Shown here piece after piece: positions 14,531-23,396 of a stretch of 64,000 nt of DNA. The DNA lies in assembly GCF_024693525.1 (NCBI RefSeq), contig NZ_JAILKR010000133.1, forward strand, positions 1 through 64,000, given 5' to 3'. Position numbers and translations under genes: made by a program. Below the pieces are notes generated by a model. It saw only the letters and a program-made list of their open reading frames with translations. It was not told the DNA's origin and did no database searches. Position 1 is the first letter of the stretch, and the number at the start of each line of letters is the position of its first letter. This DNA comes from Selenomonas sp. Its GTDB lineage: Bacteria; Bacillota_C; Negativicutes; Selenomonadales; Selenomonadaceae.

Positions 14531-15208
14531 ATGCTAGGTCTTGTTTTGTTTCTTTCGATGATTGGTTTCGTTATAGGTCTTGTGTGGCTGGCTGTGAATG
14601 CCTTTCGAAAACGCCCCAAGAAAAAGCCCAGTATACTTGCGGCTGTTGCCTTTGTGGCCTTCGTTGCTTGCGTTCCCTTCCTGCCGCCGCCTGATCATTC
14701 CAAGGTAAAAAGCGCGCCCGTGGAAGTCGCCGTGGAAAAACCTGCCGAAGCTCCAGCCCAAGCTCCCGAAGAAAAGAAAGAGGAGGAACCGCCTGCCGCT
14801 GAACCTGCTCCGGCCCCGGCTGAAAAGACTCCCGAGGAAGCTCTGAAAGGAATCTGCCAAGCTGAGATCTCGAAAGGTGATGAACTGGTTGACGTGGAGG
14901 TCAACGAGGACATGAGCAAAGAGAACTTTGGAACCGGGAAACTGATTGTCCTTCCTAAATTCAAAAGTAATAGCGGGTTCCGTTCGTCCGAGTTGATGAA
15001 GGCCGCTAAGCTGATAAAGGCAATATATGCCGCTGGCTACCCTGTGTCCGAGGTTACAGTCTTTACGCAGGATATGTCCGGTAAGACGATAATGAAATGC
15101 ACAATGGACGAGAAGAAGGCCGCAAGCATTGACTGGTCTGTTGTCTCCTATTCCGAGTTCGATAAATACCTGTCAAACTTTTGGGCTGTTCCCGCCCTTC
15201 GCAAATAA
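14531..15208 (+). CDS. Two-helix membrane protein of the lysogeny module
   Basis: 225 residues with two transmembrane helices (about 3-22 and 35-52), a Pro/Ala/Glu-rich linker (about 55-105) and a globular domain. Layout and final segment (AA-IDWS then ~30 residues) match 58752-59417 in prophage 2, which holds the same place between repressor and integrase. Expression from the prophage is likely. Superinfection exclusion or surface change is plausible, not shown. Its leader repeats 15 bases of the integrase leader. Confidence 0.75.
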   Translation: MLGLVLFLSMIGFVIGLVWLAVNAFRKRPKKKPSILAAVAFVAFVACVPFLPPPDHSKVKSAPVEVAVEKPAEAPAQAPEEKKEEEPPAAEPAPAPAEKTPEEALKGICQAEISKGDELVDVEVNEDMSKENFGTGKLIVLPKFKSNSGFRSSELMKAAKLIKAIYAAGYPVSEVTVFTQDMSGKTIMKCTMDEKKAASIDWSVVSYSEFDKYLSNFWAVPALRK

Positions 15209-15223
15209 CTCTGTCCCAGCTTC

Positions 15224-15256
15224 GCCCCTGCCTCTTTCGGTGGGGGCTTTTGTTGA
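15224..15256 (+). terminator. Terminator before the serine integrase
   Basis: Stem from 15224-15232 with 15239-15247 (GCCCC...GGGGC) followed by TTTTGTT. It ends the repressor/membrane-protein transcript. Confidence 0.7.
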
Positions 15257-15260
15257 CTCA

Positions 15261-15295
15261 AAAAATATTCCACAAAAAACGAGAAAAATATTCCA
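15261..15295 (+). repeat. 12-bp direct repeat in the integrase leader
   Basis: AAAAATATTCCA occurs at 15261-15272 and 15284-15295, a period of 23 bases (about two helical turns), directly upstream of the integrase ribosome site. It may bind a regulator. Confidence 0.45.
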
Positions 15296-15310
15296 TAGGA
15301 GGAATCTGCT

Positions 15311-16813
15311 GTGAACGTCGCTATTTATGCCCGCGTCTCTACGGAGTGGCAGGCTGAACATGGTTATTCCATAGGCACGCAATTAGAGGCTTGCCGTGAG
15401 AAGGCCGCTTCAATGGGGGCTTTTGTCGTCAAAGAATACGTTGACGACGGCTATTCCGGGGGCTTCCTAGAACGCCCTGCCCTGGAATCCTTGCGCGACG
15501 CTGTGCAAGATGGCCTGTACGAGGCTGTGATAATACACGACGCTGATAGGCTGGCCCGCAAGCTCATACACCAGCTAATCTTGACCGAGGAATTTGAAAA
15601 GCATAACTGCCGCCCGGTGTTTGTCATGGGGGAAATACAGAATACCCCCGAGGGGAATATGTCCTACCAAATGAAAGGCGTGTTTGCTGAATACGAGCGT
15701 GCGAAGATCCGGGAAAGAACAATGCGAGGTAAAAGGGCGAAACTTCGCGCCGGGAAAGCTATCTGCGACTCCCATATCTACGGCTACGACTTTGACCGAG
15801 AAAATAGTTGCTATACAATCAACCCCGCCGAGGCAGAAGTCGTCCGTATGATATATCGTTGGTACGTGGAGGAACTTGTCGGCGGCTGTGAATATATAGC
15901 CGAAAGACTAAATAGCATGGGGATCCCCAGCCCCAGCGGGAATGTGTCGTGGTGCGCTTCTTCTGTCCGAAACCTGCTCCACCGCCCCCACTATACCGGG
16001 AAATACTTTGCCAATACACAATATCACAAAAAGACGGGGCCGAAGTCCTACAAAAGACTCCCCCGGCCCCGCGAAGAATGGATCGAAATGTCTTGCCCAC
16101 AAATTATCCCTGCCGAACTACACCAAAAGGCCCTCTCGATAAAGTCAAAGCATAGGACGTACAAGGTGTGGCAAAAGAATAGTTACCCGGCCTTGCTTCA
16201 AGGCGTTGCGGTCTGTGGTGCATGTGGCGGCTCTATCCGTATAACTGGTGGCGGCAAACGAAATGCCCGCTGGTATACTTGCGTAAACACGCCGCCCCGG
16301 AATGGTTCGAAATGTGCCGCCCGCCTTATGGACGTTGTTGTGACTGACGCCCTCTTTTGGTCTGTCCTTGAAGAAATCTGCACATCAGAAGAAACCGTAA
16401 CCGCCTATATCGGGAGTCGTGCTGGTGCGGAACCTGTCCCGGCTCGCTCCGAACAAAACAAGCGGCAGAAGATTGTAAGGCGAATCGAGAAGATCCGCAC
16501 GGAACGAACTGCCGTAATGACGTGGTTCTCTCAGTCCCTTCTCTCCCAGTCCGAAGCTACGGAAAAGCTCGCTGGCCTTAAGGCTGATGAATCCCGCCTA
16601 CAAAACGAACTTGCCGCCCTCGAAAACGCTCCCGACTCTCAAGAGGAACATCTTGCCCCGGCTGATATTTGCGCTGTGGTTCGTAACTGCCCTGCCTCGC
16701 CGGAAGCTCGTAGGCGTGTTTTCCTGTCCGTGGTTGAAAAGGTTTCAGTCCTGCGCCGAGATAATAATTACGGCCATAAATACCTGATTGACTTTGACAT
16801 CGTCTTTAAGTAA
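15311..16813 (+). CDS. Large serine recombinase (integrase, prophage 1)
   Basis: 500 residues from a GTG (AGGAGG upstream). Resolvase domain: YARVS with catalytic Ser10, then [12 protein letters not shown] and DADRLAR. A recombinase domain follows (GYDF..., [10 protein letters not shown]), then a zinc ribbon (CGACGG...C...C) and a C-terminal coiled-coil region. It performs site-specific phage integration without host factors; excision needs a directionality factor, none of which is identified. It ends 84 bases from the comM junction. Confidence 0.95.
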   Translation: MNVAIYARVSTEWQAEHGYSIGTQLEACREKAASMGAFVVKEYVDDGYSGGFLERPALESLRDAVQDGLYEAVIIHDADRLARKLIHQLILTEEFEKHNCRPVFVMGEIQNTPEGNMSYQMKGVFAEYERAKIRERTMRGKRAKLRAGKAICDSHIYGYDFDRENSCYTINPAEAEVVRMIYRWYVEELVGGCEYIAERLNSMGIPSPSGNVSWCASSVRNLLHRPHYTGKYFANTQYHKKTGPKSYKRLPRPREEWIEMSCPQIIPAELHQKALSIKSKHRTYKVWQKNSYPALLQGVAVCGACGGSIRITGGGKRNARWYTCVNTPPRNGSKCAARLMDVVVTDALFWSVLEEICTSEETVTAYIGSRAGAEPVPARSEQNKRQKIVRRIEKIRTERTAVMTWFSQSLLSQSEATEKLAGLKADESRLQNELAALENAPDSQEEHLAPADICAVVRNCPASPEARRRVFLSVVEKVSVLRRDNNYGHKYLIDFDIVFK

Positions 16814-16814
16814 A

Positions 16815-16850
16815 AGAAAAAGCCGCCTCGAATGTGAGGCGGCTCTCTTT
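16815..16850. terminator. Bidirectional terminator between integrase and truncated comM
   Basis: Perfect 9-bp stem AGCCGCCTC/GAGGCGGCT. The plus side is followed by CTCTTT and the minus side by a T-rich TTTTCTTTT. It serves the integrase on plus and the cut comM transcript on minus. Confidence 0.8.
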
Positions 16851-16896
16851 GTGTGGGGGCTTTGAAAGTTGTGTGTATCGCCAACCTATGTCAATG

Positions 16897-16911
16897 GGTT
16901 CTCGAAGAACC
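16897..16911. other. Likely attachment-site region of prophage 1 in comM
   Basis: GGTTCTCGAAGAACC, six-base arms around CGA, encodes the conserved VLREP of ComM on minus. Upstream codons match ComM; downstream codons do not. Serine-integrase sites are imperfect palindromes around a 2-bp core, so the crossover should lie here. The other end is outside the window. Confidence 0.6.
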
Positions 16912-17887
16912 TCCAGCGTTTTTTTACTAAATTCCGGCAGCTCATCTAAAAAAAGAACGCCATGATGGGCTAAGGTGACCTCGCCGGGCCGCGGGACACT
17001 GCCGCCCCCTACCATCGCTGTCATCGACGCCGTATGATGTGGACTGCGAAAGGGCCGCTTGGTTAAGAGACCGCTGTTTTTCGGCAACAGCCCGGCAATG
17101 CTGTAGATTTTCGTAACCTCCAGGGCCTCTTCCTTAGATAATTTTGGCAGAATGGTACTGACTCGCTTTGCCAGCATGGTCTTGCCGGCGCCTGGCACTC
17201 CCACCATCAGGACATTGTGTCCGCCAGCGGCAGCAATTTCCAACGCGCGCTTGGCCTGATACTGCCCCTGCACATCGGCAAAATCATCCACGATTGTCTC
17301 CGGTTCTGCCGCTATCACCTCAGCCTTTGCTGGGTCCATGGCTTCCTGGCCATTGGCGAACTGCACCAACTGTAGGAGATTATCCACCGCATAGACCTGG
17401 ATTCCATCCACCAACAGCGCTTCGTTGGCGTTTTCCCTGGCCACAAATAATTCCGTCAAGCCCCTTTCCCTTGCCTGCATGGCCATGGGCAGGATGCCAT
17501 GGACGCCACGGCATTCCCCCTCCAGGGAAAGCTCGGCCACAAACAGGCTCTTTTCCAGCAGAGATTGGGGAATCACCCCATAGGCGGCCAAAAGCCCGAT
17601 AGCAATGGGCAGGTCCAGCCCCGAACCGTCTTTTCGGATAGCCGCCGGGGCTAGATTAATGGTCACATTTTCCTGCCGCAGACGGATGCCGCTGTTGCGG
17701 ATAGCCGTCCGCACCCGTTCCCTGGACTCCTTTACCGAAGTATCCGGCAGGCCCACAATGTTAAATCCCGGCAGGCCTGCCGCCGAATCCACCTCCACAT
17801 CAATGATGAGCCCATCTACCCCCAGCGTCGTCGCTCCGTAAGTTCTGGCAAACATACAAATCCCCCCGACTCGATTCCAATCCCCTA

Positions 17888-18250
17888 TCAGGTCTCAAAA
17901 GCCCCAGGTATATGGCAGATTTCGTACTGTCCATTGGGCCGCACATAGACCTCAATAACATCAAAACGGCAGAGACACTTATCCTCTAAATGTCTCTGCC
18001 GCAAAAACCAACGCGCCGTTTGAATAATTTTCTTTTGTTTGGAATAGGTGACAGACTGCGCCGGTGTGCCAAAGCGCAGTCCACTGCGGGTCTTGACCTC
18101 CACAAAGGCCAGCACCTCCCCACAGGAAGCAATAATATCAATCTCCCCCACTGGCACCCGAAAATTCCGCACGCAAATCTGATAGCCATGCCGGGACAAA
18201 TAGTCCGCAGCGGCCTGTTCTCCTTGACTGCCCAGAACCTTGTTATTCAT
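17888..18250 (-). CDS. yraN: YraN/UPF0102 endonuclease-fold protein
   Basis: 120 residues from the ATG at 18250 (GAGGG six bases upstream). Family text [30 protein letters not shown] and [14 protein letters not shown], the restriction-endonuclease-like core (D, ExK). The cellular role is not well established. Here, as in many Firmicutes, it neighbours comM and rnhB. Confidence 0.92.
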   Translation of the reverse strand: MNNKVLGSQGEQAAADYLSRHGYQICVRNFRVPVGEIDIIASCGEVLAFVEVKTRSGLRFGTPAQSVTYSKQKKIIQTARWFLRQRHLEDKCLCRFDVIEVYVRPNGQYEICHIPGAFET

Positions 18251-18274
18251 GCCGCACCCTCTCATCCGCTCCGA

Positions 18275-18607
18275 TTACAGCCGGACCTTAGGCTTCTCCT
18301 TTGGCCTTGCCTGCTTATCAATACGATAGACATAAGCCATTACCTCGGCAATGGTGCGATACAGCTCCGGCGGAATTTCCCGGTCGATATCAAGGGCCAT
18401 CAGCATGTTGACCAACGTTTTGTTTTGATAGACGGGAATCGTATTTGCTTGTGCTGCCGCCAGGATATTTTCGGCCACATGCCCCCGTCCTTTGGCTACC
18501 ACCCGTGGTGCGGTATCCCGTTCCAAATCATACTTTAGGGCAACCGCCTTTTGGGGTACGTTGGGATCTGTCTCCGGTTCTTCCTGTAACTTATGGCGCT
18601 CCTTCAT
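18275..18607 (-). CDS. FlhB C-terminal domain homologue (YlqH/FhlB-like)
   Basis: 110 residues corresponding to the cytoplasmic tail of the flagellar export switch FlhB: AVALKYDLERDTAPRVVAKG, then ENNIPVYQN-like NTIPVYQNKTLVNMLMALD and IPPELYRTIAEVMAYVYRID. The NPTH self-cleavage motif is replaced by PNVPQK, as usual in these stand-alone paralogues. Next to a FliK-like gene, it supports a flagellated host. Confidence 0.87.
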   Translation of the reverse strand: MKERHKLQEEPETDPNVPQKAVALKYDLERDTAPRVVAKGRGHVAENILAAAQANTIPVYQNKTLVNMLMALDIDREIPPELYRTIAEVMAYVYRIDKQARPKEKPKVRL

Positions 18608-18693
18608 ATCCTTATCACCTGCCTGAGTGGTCCTTCACGGTATCATTATATGTTGCTATTGTTCTTTCGTCAAGGACATTGTTTCTTATTCTT

Positions 18694-20712
18694 TTACATA
18701 AAACGTCGTTCGCCAGCTGCTCCAATCTTGAAATCCTTGAGCGCTAACGCGGAATCCTTCAGCGAATCCCGAAGGTTCTTAGCCTGCTGACGGAAGAGGT
18801 CCGCCGACTCCTGATGGGAGAAAAACACCCGCATATCCAGCTGATTTTCCTGATAAACACGACAGGTAAGCTCCACAGCCCCGATGTTATCGGTAAGGAC
18901 ACAGAGCCGCAGCCAGGTTTCTTTCTTGAGCTCCCCGGTCTCGGGGTCTGGCTGTTTTTCATCATAGACATGAATATACGACGGGTAGGTGCTGTCGTCG
19001 CCCATATACATGGGAAGCATAAAGTTTAGGGACCGCTGCCCCTGCACCGCTGAGTTCCCTCCTTCCATAGAATTGCGCATAGAAAGCACAAAGGTTGCCA
19101 CATCCTTGCCGGCCTTTTTGAGCTGCCGCGCCGTCATGCGCTTAGCCATAGTCATATCGCAAAGCTGCATAAAAGCCCACAGGCGAGGCAAATCCGGAAT
19201 ATCCTGCTGATAAGCTGCCTGTTGAACCGTTGCCGGCACATTCTGCTGGCAAAGCCGTATGAGCTGCTGCAATTGTTTTGCATCCTGCTCATTTAACGTG
19301 CCATTTCTGCCGTTGACAAAATTCTGCAACAGCAACATATCCCGCTGGTTCAGCTCCGTATTCTTCATCAACAGCTGGGCCAAATTCTTCATGGTATTCA
19401 TAGCCTGCGGGGTGTTTTCCATGGTCTGGCTCATGAGCTGGGACTTGGCCTGCTGCATCGCCGCCTGCTGGAAGTTCCCCGCCGGTTTCTGTGCACCGGC
19501 AGGATTCTCCTGCTGTCCAGGCATTCTGTTTTCCGGCAGATTCTCCGCGTTACGATTGACAAGAGCTGGATTCTGATTTTGCCCGGCTTGACTTGTCAAA
19601 TTTCCGCTGGCGTTCTGTCCCTGCGCCATATTGCCCGTCGTCTGCCCAGCCGGCTGTCCCGTAGGTTGCTGTCCCTGGGGGGCACCTTGTGAAGCGGACT
19701 GCCCCTGTGGTGCAGTCTGACTCTGTCCTGCGTTTTGTCCAGCCTGGGCCTGCTGCCCCGCCTGTCCCGGCTGGGCTGTTTGGGCAGTTTGCCCCGGCTG
19801 GGGCTGCTGATTTTGCGAAGCCGCTGGATTATTTCCTAACTGCTTTCCCGCCTGTTGACTTGTCAAATTTTGACCAGGGAGCTCCGCATTTTGGGACTGG
19901 GTAGCCACATTTTTTTGTCCTACCATTTCTTGAGCCATGGTCCCCTTAGCTGCTTCCTGTCCGGCGGCCTGCTGTCCCGGTTGGTTGCTTTGGCCCTGCT
20001 GCGGCGCCTGTTGCGGTGGCTCAGCCTGTTGTGCCTGGCTGCCATTAGCCGCTGGGCGCGGCATGAAATACTGTACCAGCTGCTTCAAAAACTCCAGCGA
20101 ACTTCCGCCACTCGTATTCATCGCCATGGTCTGGCCTTGAGGCTGAAGGGCTAACAAAAGCTCCTGCACTTCCTTAGGAAGTTCCGAAAAACTTTTGTTG
20201 TCCAGCAGCTCAAAAGCCGCCTTGGTCAAAAGCACCGGTTCTAACGAAGAACCGCTTTCAACCGACACCATCACCTTTAAATTGGTAAGCAGTGCCCGCA
20301 GCTCGTCGCTGACTTCAATGGGCATTCCCTTCTCGGCCATGTTCCCCAGCTGAGAAAGCATTCGGGAAAGGGCGGACAATTGGTCCATGGAAAACCGCTG
20401 GCTCTCAAGGGTACTCCCCAACCCTTGTCCCATAGTTTCCTCCAAGGAAAAGGCCTGTTTCAAGACGTTTTGAATGACCTTTTGCAAATCCTCCGGCATC
20501 TTATCAACGGCCTCGGTCTGATTGCTGGCAATCTTCGACAGGAGCCCTGCCATATCATCTACCGCATTTTTTATCGACACATTTGTCTTGGGACTAAACG
20601 CGGCAGAAGAGCCGCCCCCATCATCGCGGCGAGAAACGCCTTCGGTACTGCCAGTAGACTGAGGACGGTCAACGGGACGGATTCCTATATTCATAGACGT
20701 TTCCATGGGCAT
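18694..20712 (-). CDS. FliK-like flagellar hook-length control protein (YlqG-like)
   Basis: About 672 residues. A helical N-terminal third is followed by a very long Gln/Pro/Gly/Ala low-complexity region (about 220-420) and a C-terminal domain with text such as MLPMYMGDDSTYPSYIHVY and TDNIGAVELTCRVYQENQL, resembling FliK C-terminal domains. The Gln-rich stretch is unusually long. The start is uncertain (GTG 20721 or ATG 20712). It lies between rnhB and the FlhB-tail gene. Confidence 0.72.
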   Translation of the reverse strand: MPMETSMNIGIRPVDRPQSTGSTEGVSRRDDGGGSSAAFSPKTNVSIKNAVDDMAGLLSKIASNQTEAVDKMPEDLQKVIQNVLKQAFSLEETMGQGLGSTLESQRFSMDQLSALSRMLSQLGNMAEKGMPIEVSDELRALLTNLKVMVSVESGSSLEPVLLTKAAFELLDNKSFSELPKEVQELLLALQPQGQTMAMNTSGGSSLEFLKQLVQYFMPRPAANGSQAQQAEPPQQAPQQGQSNQPGQQAAGQEAAKGTMAQEMVGQKNVATQSQNAELPGQNLTSQQAGKQLGNNPAASQNQQPQPGQTAQTAQPGQAGQQAQAGQNAGQSQTAPQGQSASQGAPQGQQPTGQPAGQTTGNMAQGQNASGNLTSQAGQNQNPALVNRNAENLPENRMPGQQENPAGAQKPAGNFQQAAMQQAKSQLMSQTMENTPQAMNTMKNLAQLLMKNTELNQRDMLLLQNFVNGRNGTLNEQDAKQLQQLIRLCQQNVPATVQQAAYQQDIPDLPRLWAFMQLCDMTMAKRMTARQLKKAGKDVATFVLSMRNSMEGGNSAVQGQRSLNFMLPMYMGDDSTYPSYIHVYDEKQPDPETGELKKETWLRLCVLTDNIGAVELTCRVYQENQLDMRVFFSHQESADLFRQQAKNLRDSLKDSALALKDFKIGAAGERRFM

Positions 20713-20743
20713 CGCTTTCACACACCTTTATCCATAGACTGAT

Positions 20744-21529
20744 TTAATACATACCGTTTACGAGGGAGCGGATTGGTTCAAAGGACACACGATGAATCGG
20801 GCAGGGGCCATATTTTTTCAGCGCCTCAAGATGCTGGGCGGTACCATAGCCTTTGTGCTGGGCAAACCCATACTCCGGATACTGTTTGTCGTAGGCATCC
20901 ATCAAGCGATCTCGAGTAACCTTGGCAATAATTGAAGCCGCCGCAATCGACGCGGATTTCGCATCTCCCTTAATGATGGATTCCGAGGCCATCGGCAGGT
21001 TATCCAACTTCACCGCATCGATGAGCACTTTTTGCGGCTCCGGTTTCAACATAAAAATTGATTCGTACATGCCATTGATGGTGGCCTGATAGATATTGAC
21101 CCGATCAATGGTCTGGGCATCGATAAGTGCCGTACCAATCGCCAGCGCCTTAGCCTGGATTTCTTCAAAGAGCTCTTCCCGAACCTTGGCCGATATCTTT
21201 TTGGAATCGTTTATCTTAGGCAGATAAAGGTCCTTAGGCAGGATGACTGCTGCCACCGAAACGGGGCCCGCCAAGGGGCCGCGGCCGGCTTCGTCGACGC
21301 CGGCCACCAATTCATAGCCTTCATCCATTGCCATGTGCTCAAAGGCGTACATTTCCGCTACCCGGGCACGATCCTGCTGCTCCCGTTCATAACGTTTCAC
21401 CAGTCTGCCCACTGCTTTGCGCTTATCCGCCGCACAAGCCGCCAAGAATTCTTCATCCACGTTGCCTTCAGCAAAAAATCCCTCTATATCTTTTATCGTA
21501 TAATTTGCTAAATTATTTATATTTAACAT
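20744..21529 (-). CDS. rnhB: Ribonuclease HII
   Basis: 261 residues with VAGVDEAGRGPLAG (catalytic D79, E80), LPKINDSKKIS, VLIDAVKL and KGDAKSASIAAASIIAKVTRD. It removes ribonucleotides and RNA from DNA. The first six residues come from prophage 2: without it the frame would begin at a TTG overlapping the end of rbgA. The ATG used now has AAGG only one base upstream and AGGAG 20 bases upstream, so initiation may be weak. Confidence 0.95.
   Translation of the reverse strand: MLNINNLANYTIKDIEGFFAEGNVDEEFLAACAADKRKAVGRLVKRYEREQQDRARVAEMYAFEHMAMDEGYELVAGVDEAGRGPLAGPVSVAAVILPKDLYLPKINDSKKISAKVREELFEEIQAKALAIGTALIDAQTIDRVNIYQATINGMYESIFMLKPEPQKVLIDAVKLDNLPMASESIIKGDAKSASIAAASIIAKVTRDRLMDAYDKQYPEYGFAQHKGYGTAQHLEALKKYGPCPIHRVSFEPIRSLVNGMY
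21499..21513. other. Left attachment core of prophage 2
   Basis: TATAATTTGCTAAAT, identical to 62839-62853 and in the same orientation. It lies in codons 6-10 of rnhB. The exact crossover cannot be placed within the 15 bases. Confidence 0.85.
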
Positions 21530-21612
21530 ACCTTGTTTTTATCTGATTCTCCTTATTTTTTCTATTTATATTATCACATTTGTCACTGAAAAACCACGCT
21601 AGAATATTCGGC

Positions 21613-21630
21613 GTGGTCATAATGTGGTCA
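21613..21630 (+). promoter_or_regulatory. Integrase arm-type sites, left end
   Basis: Two direct copies of GTGGTCA (21613-21619 and 21624-21630) with an 11-base period, 100 bases inside the left attachment core. The right end has an identical pair with the same period. Confidence 0.65.
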
Positions 21631-21669
21631 AAAAAAAGGCGGCACAGCCTCTTATAGAGCCGTGCCGCC
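21630..21669 (-). terminator. Terminator of the lysis operon
   Basis: Minus-strand stem GGCGGCAC...GTGCCGCC (21638-21669) followed by eight T. It ends the late transcript of prophage 2 and shields rnhB from it. Confidence 0.85.
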
Positions 21670-21690
21670 ACCAATAAACTTATCTTGTAT

Positions 21691-21972
21691 TTACAGCTTT
21701 TCTGCCGCCGCTTTTTCAAGCACAACCTTGAGGACAGTCAAACCAATGTTAAGCGTTGCAGGGATGACGACGACATCGCGTACCTTGCACCACCCTTTTT
21801 CACTTGAAGCATCGCTCTTACACTCTTCGACAATATTATCAGCTGCTTTTTCGAGCATACGAGTACCTTCATCTGCCAACCAGTTTGTAAACTTGAGCTT
21901 CATATCCTGCCCAACTTCTTTTGCCTTGAGGGCTTCCTCAACGCTGTCACGAATTTCTACCCATTTACTCAT
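21691..21972 (-). CDS. Hypothetical protein of the lysis region (93 aa)
   Basis: From the ATG at 21972 with AAGGAGG upstream. Begins MSKWVEIRDSVEEALKAKEV and is helical and amphipathic; the last ~30 residues are hydrophobic enough to touch membrane (VVVIPATLNIGLTVLKVVLE). Last late gene, after the amidase. Function unknown; a lysis accessory is possible. Confidence 0.65.
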   Translation of the reverse strand: MSKWVEIRDSVEEALKAKEVGQDMKLKFTNWLADEGTRMLEKAADNIVEECKSDASSEKGWCKVRDVVVIPATLNIGLTVLKVVLEKAAAEKL

Positions 21973-21985
21973 AATCAAAACCTCC

Positions 21986-22552
21986 TTACAATGAACACTC
22001 ATAATCTGTTACGCCGCGTGCGATTGCACGAGCGAACTCGTCCTGTTTTGTGCGGAGCAAAACCTCATCCTCGGCATTATCGATGAAAGCTGTCTCCACC
22101 AGCACCGCCGTCATATCGGTGTATTTAAGTACAAGAAGCTTCGGCATTGCTTTGACACCACGGTCAAGCGTGCCGAGCGCATCGATAATCTGATTCTGAA
22201 TGTACTGCGCCAGTTTCTGTCCTTCACCGCCACCATAGCACTCTACCTCAGTACCATGTGCACTCTCATTGAATGCATTGCAATGGATAGACACAAACAC
22301 ATCCGCGCCCCACTCATTAGCCGTTTCTGTGACCGTCATCCCCTGCCGATCAACGTACTCAGAGCGTCCTGCGCCTGTCGGTGCCAGATTATCCGACTGC
22401 ATGAGCTTACAATCACAGCCAGCGGCTTCGAGATAACCTTTTACCAGTTCGCCGACATTTGCCGCCACATCAGCTTCACGCAGTCCGCTATTCGGATTGA
22501 CCGCGCCGCTATCATATTTCATGTCATGCCCTGGATTAATGAACACTTTCAT
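21986..22552 (-). CDS. N-acetylmuramoyl-L-alanine amidase (endolysin)
   Basis: 188 residues from the ATG at 22552 (GAGGGG upstream). Amidase_3 family: VFINPGHD with the zinc ligand His, LREADVAANVG (Glu ligand), VFVSIHCNA (His ligand) and LVETAFIDNAED with the catalytic Glu. It cuts the peptidoglycan amide bond to release phage. No signal peptide, so it depends on the holin upstream. Confidence 0.93.
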   Translation of the reverse strand: MKVFINPGHDMKYDSGAVNPNSGLREADVAANVGELVKGYLEAAGCDCKLMQSDNLAPTGAGRSEYVDRQGMTVTETANEWGADVFVSIHCNAFNESAHGTEVECYGGGEGQKLAQYIQNQIIDALGTLDRGVKAMPKLLVLKYTDMTAVLVETAFIDNAEDEVLLRTKQDEFARAIARGVTDYECSL

Positions 22553-22727
22553 ATACTTTCCCCTCTTTCTTATCAATAACTACGCCCGTTCCCTTGAATG
22601 GGGATTCCTCATAGAGCCGCCGCTCTATATCGTCGAGATGGTCCTCACAAAAATGGTACTGTCTTGCCAACGCCAGAAATTCTGTGGTTGCGTCAGCAAC
22701 AAGCTGATAGTGCAGTGGTTGAATCAT
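22536..22727 (-). CDS. Hypothetical lysis-region protein (63 aa)
   Basis: ATG overlapping the holin stop; GGAG upstream. Small soluble protein (HYQLVADATTEFLALARQYH, then GTGVVIDKKEGKVYE). It overlaps the amidase start. No family recognised. Confidence 0.65.
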   Translation of the reverse strand: MIQPLHYQLVADATTEFLALARQYHFCEDHLDDIERRLYEESPFKGTGVVIDKKEGKVYESVH

Positions 22728-23179
22728 TTCGTCTCGCGCTCCTTTTTCTCATGTGCTAATTGTTCCAATGTATATTGCAGTCTCTCCGGGATTGGCACGC
22801 CACATTTGGCAGCATTCTCTAAAATCGACAGTCCTTCATTCCCCAGAAAGAACCATGCCACAGCCATACATATAACGGTCTGACCTACTGCCAAATCAAT
22901 GTAATGCGCAAAGGATACCAAAGAAAGAATCAATATTTTCTTGATGATTCCTTTGAATCCTCGTTGACTATTCAGCGCCAAATCTGGATTAAAAAAGGCG
23001 GCTGCTACGCCACTGATATAGTCAATCAGCATAGCCACCACCAACGCCTGCAATACATCATTCCATCCACCAAAAAGACTGGCAATCAACGTCCCTATCC
23101 CTCCCGTAATCACCCCCCAATAGGTTTCAATCCTCACAGGGACTACCATTCTAAAAACATCGTTTAATTCTTCAATCAA
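22724..23179 (-). CDS. Phage holin (toxin-secretion/lysis holin family)
   Basis: 151 residues from a TTG behind AGAGGTG. Three to four hydrophobic segments (WGVITGGIGTLIASLFGG, LVVAMLIDYISGVAAAFF, ILILSLVSFAHYIDL, VICMAVAWFFLG) and a charged tail (EQLAHEKKERETK), as in the Holin_4 family. It forms the membrane lesion that lets the amidase through. Confidence 0.87.
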   Translation of the reverse strand: MIEELNDVFRMVVPVRIETYWGVITGGIGTLIASLFGGWNDVLQALVVAMLIDYISGVAAAFFNPDLALNSQRGFKGIIKKILILSLVSFAHYIDLAVGQTVICMAVAWFFLGNEGLSILENAAKCGVPIPERLQYTLEQLAHEKKERETK

Positions 23180-23192
23180 AACATAACACCTC

Positions 23193-23396
23193 TTATCCAG
23201 GCCAATTTCTCGTCAATCTCACATCGTATCCCATTGGTATATGCGCACGACAATACCATTCTCGTTTTATGGAATTATCCAATTGTAACGGGCACCCATC
23301 ACAGGTACGATTGGTAAAAAAATATTGTTCACATGCTTTTACCAGTCCAGCTGCAGCATTCATAACAGCATCTTTTTTCTCATCTATTGTCTCCAT
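23193..23396 (-). CDS. Small cysteine-containing protein (67 aa)
   Basis: ATG behind AGGAAAATAA. TCDGCPLQ and later WYC give three Cys and a possible metal site. It lies between fibre genes and the holin. Function unknown. Confidence 0.6.
   Translation of the reverse strand: METIDEKKDAVMNAAAGLVKACEQYFFTNRTCDGCPLQLDNSIKREWYCRAHIPMGYDVRLTRNWPG

Larger units (their letters stand above)
1..16905. mobile_element. Prophage 1 (right-hand part), inserted in comM
   Basis: Temperate siphovirus-type prophage whose right end lies inside comM, next to a large serine recombinase. The lysogeny genes (integrase, membrane protein, repressor) read on plus. The early replication, recombination and regulatory genes read on minus towards the left edge and end with an ArpU-type late activator and ParB/P-loop/radical SAM genes. 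Terminase, head and tail genes are not in the window and should lie further left, followed by the missing comM 3' part. Base composition is visibly more GC-rich than prophage 2, so the two elements are not a duplication. Confidence 0.93.
16806..17855 (-). pseudogene. comM: comM (Mg chelatase-like), 5' part, truncated by prophage 1
   Basis: About 317 host codons of the ~510-residue AAA+ protein remain, with GVPGAGKT (Walker A, near 218-225) and [10 protein letters not shown] (Walker B). They are followed by ~30 phage-derived residues and a stop. ComM is a hexameric branch-migration helicase for natural transformation. The C-terminal domain is absent, so the product should be inactive while the prophage is in place. 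It is the last gene of the host operon here, 32 bases after yraN. Confidence 0.92.

Noticed and set aside
19600..20050. Repetitive DNA that might be a CRISPR or tandem array
   Set aside because: It is the Gln/Pro/Gly-rich coding part of the FliK-like gene; units are short, irregular and in frame. No CRISPR array and no tRNA or rRNA gene was recognised anywhere.
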